In this document: positions 43,202-51,383 of the stretch, piece by piece
Position numbering within the stretch: position 1 is the stretch's first letter
How the letters are laid out: every line of letters starts with the position of its first letter
NCBI RefSeq assembly: GCF_009769385.1
Contig: NZ_VKAB01000025.1
Span: forward strand, 1-64,000
Reading direction: 5' to 3'
Length of the DNA: 64,000 nt
DNA from: Saccharothrix deserti
GTDB lineage: Bacteria > Actinomycetota > Actinomycetes > Mycobacteriales > Pseudonocardiaceae
Notes under the pieces: model-generated
Told to the model about the DNA's origin: nothing
The model's database searches: none
Seen by the model: only the letters and a program-made list of their open reading frames with translations
Program-made: the position numbers and the translations under genes

Positions 43202-44670
43202 CAGCGTCCCCCGAGGTAGGCGCCGATGACCGCGCGGCCGATCGGGGCGGCGACCCGGCCACCGGTGGCCGAGAGGCCCTGCTGGCCGCCGTTCTCCACG
43301 ATCACCGCGATCGCGATCTCCGGCTTCTCGGCGGGCGCGAACGCCACGTACCAGGCGTGCGGGTTGGTCGACCCCACGTCCTCGCCGTGCTCCGCGGTGC
43401 CGGTCTTGGACGCGATGGTCACGTTCCTGAGCTTGCCGCCGCCGCTGGTGTTGTTCTCCGAGGCGATCATCATGTCGCGCAGCACCGCGGCCTGGTCGGC
43501 GTCCATGGCCTCGTCGACCTCGTCCGGCTTGGTCTCGCTGATCGTCTGGAGGTCGGGCGCGAGGATCTTGCCGACCAGGTGCGGCTGCATCCGCACGCCG
43601 CCGTTGGCGATGGTCGCCGCGACCATCGCGTTGGCCAGCGGCGTCACCCGGACGTCCTTCTGGCCGATGCCCGTCTGGTACAGCGACGGCGTGTCGGAGA
43701 TCGGGCCCAGCGTCGACGGCACCACCGACAGCGGGATCGTCAGGTCCTGCTCGCCGATGCCGAACTTGGCCGCCTGGTCGCGCAGCTTGTCCGCGCCCAG
43801 CTCGTTGGCCAGCACCGCGAACGCCGTGTTGCACGACTTCGCCAGTGCCTCCTCCAGCGTGGCGGTGACGCCGTTGCCGCAGTTGGTGTCGTTGAAGTTG
43901 GGCAGCGGGGTGTTCGTGCCGGGCAGCGTGATCACCGGCCTGCCGTCGACCTGGCTGTCCTTGGTCTTGCCCTCCGCCAGCGCCGCCGCGGCCACCACCA
44001 GCTTGAACGTCGAGCCGGGCGGGTAGTTCTCGTGCACCGCGCGGTTCAGCGTCGGCTTGCCCGGGTCGGCGTCGAACGCCTTCCAGGCCTCTTCCTGGGC
44101 CTCCGCGTCGTGGCTGGCGAGCACGTTCGGGTCGTAGGACGGGGTGCTGGCCATGGCCAGGATCTCCCCGGTCTGCGGCCGGATCGCGACCACCGTGCCG
44201 GTCACGTCCTGGCTCTGGAGCTGGTCGAACGCCGCCTGCTGCAACTTCGCGTCGATGGTCAGCTGGAGGCTGCCGCCCTTGGGGTCGCGACCGGTGATCA
44301 GGTCGGACACCCGGCGGGTGAACAGCCGGTCGTCCGAGCCGTTGAGCAGGTCGTCCTCGGCGCGTTCCATGCCGCCCGCGCCGTAGATCCACGAGAAGTA
44401 GCCGGTGACCGGCGCGAACACCGGACCGTTGCTGTAGGTGCGCAGGTACTCCAACCGGTCGTCGGTCTTCTGCACGGCCGCCAGCGGGGTGCCGTCGGAG
44501 GCGATGATCTGGCCCCGCTCACGCGAGTACTGCTCCAGGATCACCCGGTCGTTCAGCGGGTCCTTGCGGTAGTCGTCGCCCTTGATGACCTGCACGTACG
44601 TGGCGTTGCCCAACAGCAGCAGGAACATCGCCATCATGGCGAGGCCGACCCGGCGGAGCGGTGTGTTCAT
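43201..44670 (-). CDS. pbpA: Penicillin-binding protein A (class B transpeptidase)
   Basis: 489-residue class B PBP that cross-links peptidoglycan, partner of RodA. N-terminal membrane anchor (VGLAMMAMFLLLLGNATYV), dimerisation domain, transpeptidase domain with STFK near 225 (PPGSTFKLVV), SCN near 280 and KTGTAEHG near 420. Overlaps rodA by 4 bases (ATGA) and pknA by 1. PbpA in mycobacteria is phosphorylated by PknB and acts in septation and cell length. Confidence 0.96.
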   Translation of the reverse strand: MNTPLRRVGLAMMAMFLLLLGNATYVQVIKGDDYRKDPLNDRVILEQYSRERGQIIASDGTPLAAVQKTDDRLEYLRTYSNGPVFAPVTGYFSWIYGAGGMERAEDDLLNGSDDRLFTRRVSDLITGRDPKGGSLQLTIDAKLQQAAFDQLQSQDVTGTVVAIRPQTGEILAMASTPSYDPNVLASHDAEAQEEAWKAFDADPGKPTLNRAVHENYPPGSTFKLVVAAAALAEGKTKDSQVDGRPVITLPGTNTPLPNFNDTNCGNGVTATLEEALAKSCNTAFAVLANELGADKLRDQAAKFGIGEQDLTIPLSVVPSTLGPISDTPSLYQTGIGQKDVRVTPLANAMVAATIANGGVRMQPHLVGKILAPDLQTISETKPDEVDEAMDADQAAVLRDMMIASENNTSGGGKLRNVTIASKTGTAEHGEDVGSTNPHAWYVAFAPAEKPEIAIAVIVENGGQQGLSATGGRVAAPIGRAVIGAYLGGR

Positions 44671-46130
44671 TTCGGACGCTCCACCATGACTGTGAACTGG
44701 TCGGCGATGGCCGGCTGCTGCGGGCGTGGCTTCGGCGTGGTCTTCGGCGCGCGCGCCGCGTTCGAGATCCGCAGGAGCAGCGCGGCCAGGATGTAGTTGG
44801 CCAGCAGCGACGAGCCGCCGTAGGACAGGAACGGCGCGGTGATGCCCGTCATCGGGATCAGCTTGGTCACACCGCCGACGACGATGAAGATCTGGAACGC
44901 CACCGCGAACGCCAGACCACCGCCGAGCAGCTTGCCGAACGTGTCGCGCACGGCGAGCGCGCTGCGCAGACCCCGCAGCGCGAACACGGTGTAGATCAAC
45001 AGCACCGCGGACAGGCCGACGAAACCGAGCTCCTCGCCGATCACCGCGGTGATGAAGTCGGTGTTGGCCTCCGGGATCTCGTCCGGCCGTCCGCCGCCCA
45101 GTCCCGCGCCGAACAACCCGCCGGTGCCGAGGCCGAACAGCGACTCGAGGATCTGGTGACCCCTGTCGTACGGGTCCGCGAACGGGTCCAGCCAGTTCTG
45201 CACGCGGATCTGCACGTGGCCGAACAGCTTCCACGCCGCGAACGCGCCGACGCAGAACATCACCACGCCCAGCACGACCCACGCGGCCCGTTCGGTCGCC
45301 ACGTACAGCAGCACCAGCACGATGCCGAAGAACAGCAGCGAGCTGCCCAGGTCCTTCTGGAGCACCATGATGCTCACGCCGACCGCCCACGCGGCGACCA
45401 GCGGACCCAGGTCGCGGGCACGCGGCAGGTCCAGACCCAGCACCCGGCGTCCGGCGATGGTGAACAGGTCCCGCTTCGACACCAGGAACGCGGCGAAGAA
45501 CACCATCAGCAGGATCTTCGCGAACTCACCCGGCTGGATGGAGAACGCGCCGAAGCTCAGCCAGATCTTCGCGCCGTTGATCTCCGGCGCGATGAAGGAC
45601 GGCAGCACACCGGGCAGCACCAGGGCGAACAGGCCGAGCAAGCCGAACGTGTAGCCGTAGCGGGCCAGCGTGCGGTGGTCGGACAGCACCTTCAACGCGG
45701 TGCAGAACAGCACCAGCGCGATCGCGGTCCACAGCACCTGCTTGGGCGCGGCGATCGACCAGGTGCTGCCGTCCGCGTACTTCACGTCCGCCATGGCCAG
45801 GTCGATCCGGTGGATCATGACCAGGCCCAGGCCGTTGAGCAGCGCGACGCACGGCATGATCACCGGGTCGGCGTAGGGTGCCCACTTGCGCACTGCGAGG
45901 TGCACCACGGTCAGCAGCCCCAGGTACGCCAGACCCAGCCACACGATCTGCATCGAGAGTTCCCGCTCCTGGTTGGCTTCCACCAGGATCAGGGCGCACG
46001 TCACCAGCACAGCGGCGAACGCGAGCATGAACAGTTCCGTGCTGCGTCGCGTGGGCGGCCTCAACCCGGGCGACGTGCTGCTCGCCGCCGCGAGCGGTGT
46101 GCCCTCCGCGCCGGGGACCGGCGAACCCAT
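44667..46130 (-). CDS. rodA: RodA/FtsW/SpoVE-type glycosyltransferase
   Basis: 487-residue SEDS polymerase of lipid II. About ten to twelve membrane helices; conserved SEDS motifs include WGVS-type segment LVAAWAVGVSIMVLQKDLGSSLLFFG (with catalytic-type Asp), QPGEFAKILLMVFFAAFL, EANTDFITAVIGEELGF and TAPFLSYGGSSLLANYILAALLL. It lies 4 bases after pstP and overlaps pbpA, its cognate transpeptidase. Confidence 0.97.
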   Translation of the reverse strand: MGSPVPGAEGTPLAAASSTSPGLRPPTRRSTELFMLAFAAVLVTCALILVEANQERELSMQIVWLGLAYLGLLTVVHLAVRKWAPYADPVIMPCVALLNGLGLVMIHRIDLAMADVKYADGSTWSIAAPKQVLWTAIALVLFCTALKVLSDHRTLARYGYTFGLLGLFALVLPGVLPSFIAPEINGAKIWLSFGAFSIQPGEFAKILLMVFFAAFLVSKRDLFTIAGRRVLGLDLPRARDLGPLVAAWAVGVSIMVLQKDLGSSLLFFGIVLVLLYVATERAAWVVLGVVMFCVGAFAAWKLFGHVQIRVQNWLDPFADPYDRGHQILESLFGLGTGGLFGAGLGGGRPDEIPEANTDFITAVIGEELGFVGLSAVLLIYTVFALRGLRSALAVRDTFGKLLGGGLAFAVAFQIFIVVGGVTKLIPMTGITAPFLSYGGSSLLANYILAALLLRISNAARAPKTTPKPRPQQPAIADQFTVMVERPK

Positions 46131-46134
46131 GCGA

Positions 46135-47559
46135 CTACTGACCCTTTCGACAGTCCGTGCCCGGCTTCTGCACGGGCGTGGTGAGGGGAGTCCCCTCCGG
46201 AGTGGTGGACGTCGGCGCCACGGTCGAGGTTGCCGCCGGATCCGCGGTCGTGGTCGCCGTCGGCGCCGCGGCCGTGGTGGACGTCCCCGTGGTGTTCCCC
46301 GCGGTGCTCTCGGTGCTGTCCTTCCCGCAGAGCGGCAACGTCTGCTCCGTGCGCAGCCTGCGGATCGCCTCCCGGGCGCCCTCCAGGCCGTCCACGTCGG
46401 TGATGCCGTTGCGCACCACGTCCCTGGTGGCGACCTTCAGGTCGTCCACCGTGATCGGCTCGCACGCCTGCGCGCCCGGCGGGCACGAGCCCTCCACCCG
46501 GCTGTGCAGGTCGACGCCGAACACACTGCCCGTGACACCGCGGAACACCGACACCTCGCCGTTGTCCGCCGTGCCGACGTAGTACTGGCGCAGCACGTAC
46601 CAGCGGGTGCCCATACCGGCCGCGGCCAGCAGCAGGAGCAGGAGCACCACCAGCGCGAACGCCTTGATCTTGTTGTTGCGCGACCGCCGGGGGTCCGGCG
46701 GCGGCTGCATCGGCTCGACCCGCTGCGGTATCGGCCGGGGCCCCGTGATGGAACTCGCCCGCGAGGCGGGCGAGTCGGGTGGGGGTGGGTCTTCGCTGCC
46801 GTCTCCGGCCGCGCCGCCCACTATCGGGGCGTCCTCCCCGAAGTCGACATCGACCACGTCGGCGATGACGACCGTCACGTTGTCGGGGCCGCCGCCCTTG
46901 AGCGCCAGCTCGATCATCCGGTCCGCGCACGCCTGCGGATCCGGGATCCGGATCGCCTCGTCCAGCGTCTCCATGCTGACCACGCCGGACAGGCCGTCCG
47001 AGCACAGCAGGTAGCGGTCGCCCGGTCGGGCCTCCCGCACCATCAGCCTCGGCTCCACCTCGTGGCCGGTCAGCGCACGCAGCAGCAGCGAGCGCTGCGG
47101 GTGCGTGGCCGCCTCCTCTTCGGTGATCCTGCCCTCGTCGATCAACGACTGCACGAACGTGTCGTCGTGCGTGATCTGCGTGAACACACCGTTGCGGAGC
47201 ATGTAGGCGCGCGAGTCGCCGATGTGCACCATGCCCAGGCGCGTGCCCGCGAACAGCACGGCGGTGAGCGTGGTGCCCATGCCGTCCAGGTCGGGGTCGC
47301 TCTGCACGAGCTCGGAGATCGCGCCGTTGCCCGCGATCACCGCGTCGCGCAACTGGCCGAGCAGGTCGTCGCCGGGCTCGTCGTCGTCGAGCGGTGCCAG
47401 GGCGGCGATGACGACCTTGCTGGCGACCTCGCCCGCGGCGTGGCCACCCATGCCGTCGGCGAGCGCGAGCAGGCGGGGGCCCGCGTACACGGAGTCCTGG
47501 TTGTTCGATCGGACCAGGCCCCGGTCGCTGCGGGCCGCGTATCGGAGGACGAGGGTCAT
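46135..47559 (-). CDS. pstP: PP2C-type phosphoprotein phosphatase PstP
   Basis: 474 residues. Metal-dependent PP2C domain 1-240: RSDRGLVRSNNQDSVY, LALADGMGGHAAGEVAS, MGTTLTAVLF, VHIGDSRAYML, LCSDGLSGVV and GGPDNVTVVIADV. A Pro-rich linker, membrane helix near 300-320 and an outer domain ending in a Thr/Ala-rich tail (~60 residues). Opposes PknA/PknB. ATGA overlap with fhaB. Confidence 0.97.
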   Translation of the reverse strand: MTLVLRYAARSDRGLVRSNNQDSVYAGPRLLALADGMGGHAAGEVASKVVIAALAPLDDDEPGDDLLGQLRDAVIAGNGAISELVQSDPDLDGMGTTLTAVLFAGTRLGMVHIGDSRAYMLRNGVFTQITHDDTFVQSLIDEGRITEEEAATHPQRSLLLRALTGHEVEPRLMVREARPGDRYLLCSDGLSGVVSMETLDEAIRIPDPQACADRMIELALKGGGPDNVTVVIADVVDVDFGEDAPIVGGAAGDGSEDPPPPDSPASRASSITGPRPIPQRVEPMQPPPDPRRSRNNKIKAFALVVLLLLLLAAAGMGTRWYVLRQYYVGTADNGEVSVFRGVTGSVFGVDLHSRVEGSCPPGAQACEPITVDDLKVATRDVVRNGITDVDGLEGAREAIRRLRTEQTLPLCGKDSTESTAGNTTGTSTTAAAPTATTTADPAATSTVAPTSTTPEGTPLTTPVQKPGTDCRKGQ

Positions 47560-48017
47560 GAGCGCAGCTCGATCACCGTTTTGCCAATTCGGATCGGGGA
47601 GCCGAGCGGGACCCGGAGTGGGGCCGTGACCTTCGCCCGGTCGAGATAAGTGCCGTTCGTGGAGCCGAGGTCCTCCACGTACCAGTCGGTACCGCGCATC
47701 GACAACCGCGCGTGCCGGGTCGACGCGAAATCGTCGTCCAGCACGAGCGTGGAGTCGTCGGCGCGGCCGATCATGATCGGCCGGCCGTCCAGGGAGATGC
47801 GCGTGCCCGCCAGCGCGCCGTGTGTCACGACGAGCTGTCGGGCCGCCTTGTTGCCCCGGGCGGCCTTCTTAGCGCCTCTGCCGAACTTCGGCGTCGGGAC
47901 GCGGAGCCCCGACGCCGCGTACAGGTCGGAGCGGACCACTCGAAGCGCAGCCAACACGAACAACCAGAGCAGGACGAGGAAACCCGCTCTGGTCAGCTGC
48001 ATCACCAGCTCTGGCAC
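47556..48017 (-). CDS. fhaB: FHA-domain membrane-associated protein FhaB (FipA-like)
   Basis: 153 residues with an N-terminal membrane helix (GFLVLLWLFVLAALRVV), a basic linker (KKAARGNKAARQ) and an FHA phosphothreonine-binding domain (IMIGRADDSTLVLDDDFASTRHARLSMRGTDWYVEDLGSTNGTYLD). The mycobacterial homologue FipA links FtsZ and FtsQ under oxidative stress and is a PknA target. GTG start; overlaps pstP. Confidence 0.94.
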   Translation of the reverse strand: MPELVMQLTRAGFLVLLWLFVLAALRVVRSDLYAASGLRVPTPKFGRGAKKAARGNKAARQLVVTHGALAGTRISLDGRPIMIGRADDSTLVLDDDFASTRHARLSMRGTDWYVEDLGSTNGTYLDRAKVTAPLRVPLGSPIRIGKTVIELRS

Positions 48018-48072
48018 CGGTTGTAACCGCTCCTGACTTGAGTGCCGTCACGCCTACGCTCGAATCGACCGC

Positions 48073-49257
48073 TCAGCCCTGGGTGCGGTAGACCAGCGAG
48101 GAGTGGCCGATGCGGACGACGTCGCCTTCCGCGAGCTGCCAAGTCTGCACTGGAGTGCCGTTCACCGTGGTGCCGTTTGTCGAACCGAGATCAGCGAGCA
48201 TGGCACTGTGCCCGTCCCACGTGATTTCCAGGTGCCTCCTGGAGACCCCGGTGTCGGGAAGTCGGAAGTCCGCTTCCTGCCCGCGGCCGACCACGTTGCC
48301 ACCCTGCTTGAGGTTGTAAGTGCGGTTGGAACCGTCGTCCAGGTGCAGCGTCGCGTTCAGCTGCCGGGGACCTGACTGGACCGCCGGGGGCGCGTAACCC
48401 TGTGCCGGGTCGCCGTACCCCTGCTGGCCGTAGCCCTGGTCGTAACCGGCCTGCTGACCGTAGCCGGCCTGCTGGCCGTAGCCCTGGTCGTAACCGGGCT
48501 GCTGGCCGTAGCCCTGGTCGTAGCCCTGCTGACCGTAACCGGGCTGCTGCTGACCGTAACCCTGGTCGTAGCCGGGCTGGCCGTAACCCTGGTCGTAGCC
48601 CGCGGGCTGCTGCTGGCCGTAGCCCTGGTCGTAACCGGGCTGCTGGCCGTAACCCTGTTCGTAGCCGGGCTGCTGCTGACCGTAGCCCTGTTCGTAGCCC
48701 GGTTGCTGCTGACCGTAACCCTGCTGGTCGTAGCCCTGCTGCTGCTGGCCGTAGCCGCCCTGTGCATAGGGGTCGTAGGCGGGCTGGCCCTGTCCTTGTC
48801 CGTAGCCGGGAGGCTGGCTCATGGATCCGTCTCCTGCAGTGCGAGGTGGTGCTGACCGTCGGCTGGCAACTTTCACGTCGGGGTCGACGGACGAGCTGGT
48901 TCGGAACTGTCCCGTGTGCAGCGCGTCGGAGCGCTCAAGGGAGACTACGACGTCACCATAGGTATCCCATCCGCTCTCTTCGAGGTGCTCCCGGATGGAG
49001 TCCCCCAGAAGCTGGGTGATGCGTAGTTCATCCTGGCCGTCCCCGGCAAGCCGATCGTGGTCCTGCGGACCCAGCAGGACCTGGAAGTGGTTCGGAGCGA
49101 GCAACCTGCCACCCGCCAACTCGCGGATGTTGCCCTCCGCCTCCCGCTGCAGTGCCTGGGCCACTTCCTGCGGGACGACGTTGCCACCGAACACACGCGC
49201 GAAGGTGTTGCCAACGATGCCTTCGAGACGGCGCTCGAAGCGCTGTACGAGGCCCAC
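48073..49257 (-). CDS. fhaA: FhaA: DUF3662 + FHA protein with a Gly-Tyr-Gln-rich linker
   Basis: 394 residues. N-terminal DUF3662 (about 1-125; VGLVQRFERRLEGIVGNTFARVFGGNVVPQEVAQALQREAE), a linker of about 145 residues built of YGQQ/GYDQGYGQ repeats, and a C-terminal FHA domain (about 300-394; NVVGRGQEADFRLPDTGVSRRHLEITWDGHSAMLADLGSTNGTTVN). FhaA in mycobacteria binds phosphorylated MviN/CwlM. GTG giving VGLVQRFERR chosen with a GGAGGG site; an upstream start adds 36 unlikely residues. First gene of the kinase operon. Confidence 0.95.
   Translation of the reverse strand: MGLVQRFERRLEGIVGNTFARVFGGNVVPQEVAQALQREAEGNIRELAGGRLLAPNHFQVLLGPQDHDRLAGDGQDELRITQLLGDSIREHLEESGWDTYGDVVVSLERSDALHTGQFRTSSSVDPDVKVASRRSAPPRTAGDGSMSQPPGYGQGQGQPAYDPYAQGGYGQQQQGYDQQGYGQQQPGYEQGYGQQQPGYEQGYGQQPGYDQGYGQQQPAGYDQGYGQPGYDQGYGQQQPGYGQQGYDQGYGQQPGYDQGYGQQAGYGQQAGYDQGYGQQGYGDPAQGYAPPAVQSGPRQLNATLHLDDGSNRTYNLKQGGNVVGRGQEADFRLPDTGVSRRHLEITWDGHSAMLADLGSTNGTTVNGTPVQTWQLAEGDVVRIGHSSLVYRTQG
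48400..48825. repeat. Coding repeat field of FhaA linker
   Basis: Imperfect tandem units that read as GGCTACGACCAGGGC-type (Gly-Tyr-Asp-Gln-Gly) on the minus strand; in places very similar over 30 or more bases. Confidence 0.8.
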
Positions 49258-49373
49258 GGCAACCCTCCGACCCGGTCGACTTCTGCTACCGATCGTATCC
49301 GGGCTGACGTGCCGGGACACGGGCCAGTTGGTAACCCGGACGGGGACCATGCTAGTGTTCCCCACGTCGCTCC

Positions 49374-49459
49374 GGGCGAGTGGCGGAATGGCAGACGCGC
49401 ACGGTTCAGGTCCGTGTGTCCGAAAGGACGTGGGGGTTCAACTCCCCCCTCGCCCACCA
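49374..49459 (+). tRNA. tRNA-Leu (CAG anticodon), CCA encoded
   Basis: Class II tRNA: acceptor GGGCGAG with CTCGCCC, anticodon CAG at 49407-49409 in a CACGG/CCGTG stem, long variable arm (TGTCCGAAAGGACG), T-arm GGGGGTTCAACTCCCCC, then A and encoded CCA. Confidence 0.97.
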
Positions 49460-49460
49460 A

Positions 49461-49504
49461 ACCAGAAGTCCCATCCACTGACGTGGGTGGGACTTCTGGT
49501 TTTT
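49461..49504 (+). terminator. Terminator after tRNA-Leu
   Basis: ACCAGAAGTCCCA pairs with TGGGACTTCTGGT (inner pairs add length) followed by TTTTT. Confidence 0.92.
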
Positions 49505-49912
49505 CCTGTGTTTTAGCCCTCGGCGGACGCGTGATGTGTGTCACCTGTTCGGTCGCGGCCGAACGTGGTGACCGCGGGCGGTCGGTCGATTTCGCACGGC
49601 GAGCGGTCGGCGGTGCGGTGTGCGATGCGGGTTCCGGGTCGGGTGGGCGGTCGCCGGCGGTCGTTCCAGGCGAGGAACGGACACGCTGAGCACGCGTCCG
49701 GGGGTCCGAGGACCGCCGGGGTCACCCAGACGGCAGCACCGCCGGGCCGAAGTCCCATTTCCGGTCTGCGACCGGTTACCGACCGCTCGACGCCGTCGAT
49801 CGCAGGAGGCTCGTCGGCCTGGGGATGCGACCGTTCCCAGCTGGTACGCCTTACCCAGAGCACGAGTCGAACGCGGCGGACATCCCGTCGTGGTTGCCGA
49901 GGAGGCCCTGGC
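49505..49912. other. Gene-poor spacer
   Basis: About 408 bases. Frames on both strands are open but their translations are Arg/Pro-rich and not protein-like; a minus-strand frame with CSAC is the only oddity. I see no repeat or RNA gene here. Confidence 0.5.
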
Positions 49913-50530
49913 GTGAGCAGCACACCAGCACGGATCGCGGACACCGATGACGCCAGGGCGCTGTCGGCTACCGCTGTTCCGGTTCCCGAACTACCCGGTT
50001 CCGCCGAGGAGTTGGCGGCCGCGGCGGCCGTCCGCCTCGGCTGGCACGGCGTGGTGCTGCCCGAGATGGTTCTCATGGGGCGCAAGGTGATCGTGGTGGC
50101 GGAACTGCTGGCCGACGCGCACGCCGAGCGGCTGTGCCTCGGCGCGGGTCCCGAGCCGGACCGCACCACCGTGTCCACGTGGGTGTGGCCGGAGATGGAC
50201 GGCCGCGTGCCGCCCGCCGCGGTCCGGATCGTCGGCGTGCTGGCGGTCGCCCGCCACTGGCGGACCGCGTTGGCCTCCGCGGTGCCGTTCGCCCGCTTCG
50301 GCAACGCCGCCGCCGTGCTGCCGTCGTCGGTCGCGTTCACGCACGACTACCTGGCGAACTGCCTGCCGCGGGTGCGCCGCTACGGCGTCTCGGTTTTGCT
50401 GGCCGACGAGGAGCAGCAGCTGAGCACGGATGTCGCCGGTCGCAACGAGACCGTGCCGGTCGAGGACACCGCGACCACGCGCTGGGTGAACGAACTGGTC
50501 TACGAGCAGGTGCTGACGACGGTGTCTTGA
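49913..50530 (+). CDS. Hypothetical protein
   Basis: 205 residues, no family recognised. Hydrophobic/Ala-rich core with GWHGVVLPEMVLMGRKVIVVAELLAD, a WVWPEMDG motif and a C-terminal TRWVNELVYEQVLTT. No signal peptide or membrane helix. GTG chosen because GAGGAGG precedes it by 9 bases and the upstream part of the frame is not protein-like. It is 14 bases before a NAD-binding protein and could be co-transcribed with it. Confidence 0.7.
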   Translation: MSSTPARIADTDDARALSATAVPVPELPGSAEELAAAAAVRLGWHGVVLPEMVLMGRKVIVVAELLADAHAERLCLGAGPEPDRTTVSTWVWPEMDGRVPPAAVRIVGVLAVARHWRTALASAVPFARFGNAAAVLPSSVAFTHDYLANCLPRVRRYGVSVLLADEEQQLSTDVAGRNETVPVEDTATTRWVNELVYEQVLTTVS

Positions 50531-50544
50531 CCTACGGTCGGACC

Positions 50545-51177
50545 ATGCGGGTAGTGATCGCGGGCGGACACGGCAAGATCGCGTTGTGGGTGGAGCGGCT
50601 GTTGGCCGCGCGGGGTGACAGCGCCACGGCGTTGGTGCGCAATCCCGACCACCACGCGGATGTACTGGACGCGGGGGCGGTCCCCGTCCACTGCGACCTC
50701 GAGGCGACGGATGCCGCTTCGGTCGCGGAATTCCTGAACGGCGCGGACGCGGCGCTCTTCGCCGCGGGCGCCGGGCCCGGCAGCGGGGTGGCGCGCAAGG
50801 ACACCGTGGACCGGGCCGCGTCGGCGCTGTTCGCGGAGGCCGCCGAACGGGCGGGCGTCCGGCGTTTCATCCAGATCAGCAGCACCGGCATCGGCCGCAC
50901 CACGGGTGACGAGGTGTTCGACGCCTACCTGGCGGCCAAGGCCGCCGCCGAGGACGACCTGCGCGAACGTGATCTGGACTGGACGATCCTGCGGCCCGGC
51001 CGGTTGACCGACGACGAGCCGACCGGCCTGGTGCAGCTGGCCGAAACACCCCTACGGGGTTCCGTAGCGCGCGCCGACGTGGCGGCCGTCGTGGTGGCCC
51101 TCCTGGACCGCCCCGGCACCTCTCGCCGCACCTACGAACTGATCTCCGGCACCACCCCGATCCCCGACGCCTTCTAA
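50545..51177 (+). CDS. NAD(P)-binding SDR-like (atypical) protein
   Basis: 210 residues, atypical short-chain dehydrogenase with N-terminal MRVVIAGGHGKIALWVERLL (GGxGxxG), VPVHCDLEAT, ISSTGIG and a YLAAKAAAEDDLRERDLDWTILRPGRLTDD segment (YxxxK). Matches the NAD(P)H-binding family often of unknown reaction. ATG; follows the unknown gene by 14 bases. Confidence 0.85.
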   Translation: MRVVIAGGHGKIALWVERLLAARGDSATALVRNPDHHADVLDAGAVPVHCDLEATDAASVAEFLNGADAALFAAGAGPGSGVARKDTVDRAASALFAEAAERAGVRRFIQISSTGIGRTTGDEVFDAYLAAKAAAEDDLRERDLDWTILRPGRLTDDEPTGLVQLAETPLRGSVARADVAAVVVALLDRPGTSRRTYELISGTTPIPDAF

Positions 51178-51180
51178 CCA

Positions 51181-51286
51181 CGCGAGTCGAACCCTCAAGT
51201 CGCGTGAGTCGAACCTTCAGGTGGCGTGAGTCGAACGTTCAGGACCGGCGAGTTCTACGTTCAGGCCTCGCGAGTTGTCCACAGGC
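51181..51286. repeat. 22-bp tandem repeat (about five diverged units)
   Basis: Units share GCGTGAGTCGAACGTTCAGG; three well-preserved copies (51181, 51201, 51223), a diverged one (51245), and a last one whose start merges with TTGTCCACAGG at the beginning of the next repeat. No coding potential. Confidence 0.85.
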
Positions 51287-51369
51287 GCCCGCCCGACCGG
51301 CCGATCTTGTCGGTCCGATCTGGCAGGATCAAAACAAGGGATCCCCTTGGCGGGGACCCCTGCGAAGCA
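51275..51369. repeat. Copy B of the ~95-bp dispersed repeat, with minus-strand terminator
   Basis: Begins with a perfect DnaA box TTGTCCACA, continues GGCGC, CTTGTCGGTCCG, GGCAGGATCAAAA, and ends in a 10-bp hairpin (AGGGATCCCC with GGGGACCCCT). On the minus strand the hairpin is followed by TTGTTTTGATCC, making a credible terminator for the sugar-lactone oxidase gene. About 70 percent or more of positions match copy A near dnaA by eye. Confidence 0.8.
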
Positions 51370-51383
51370 TCGCGCCGGGCGGG

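Noticed and set aside
48402..49019. Plus-strand frame opposite the fhaA repeat
   Set aside because: Repetitive antisense reading without coding features.
49513..49758. Minus-strand frame with CSAC motif after tRNA-Leu, considered as WhiB-like
   Set aside because: Lacks the four-cysteine spacing and the GVWGG region of WhiB proteins.
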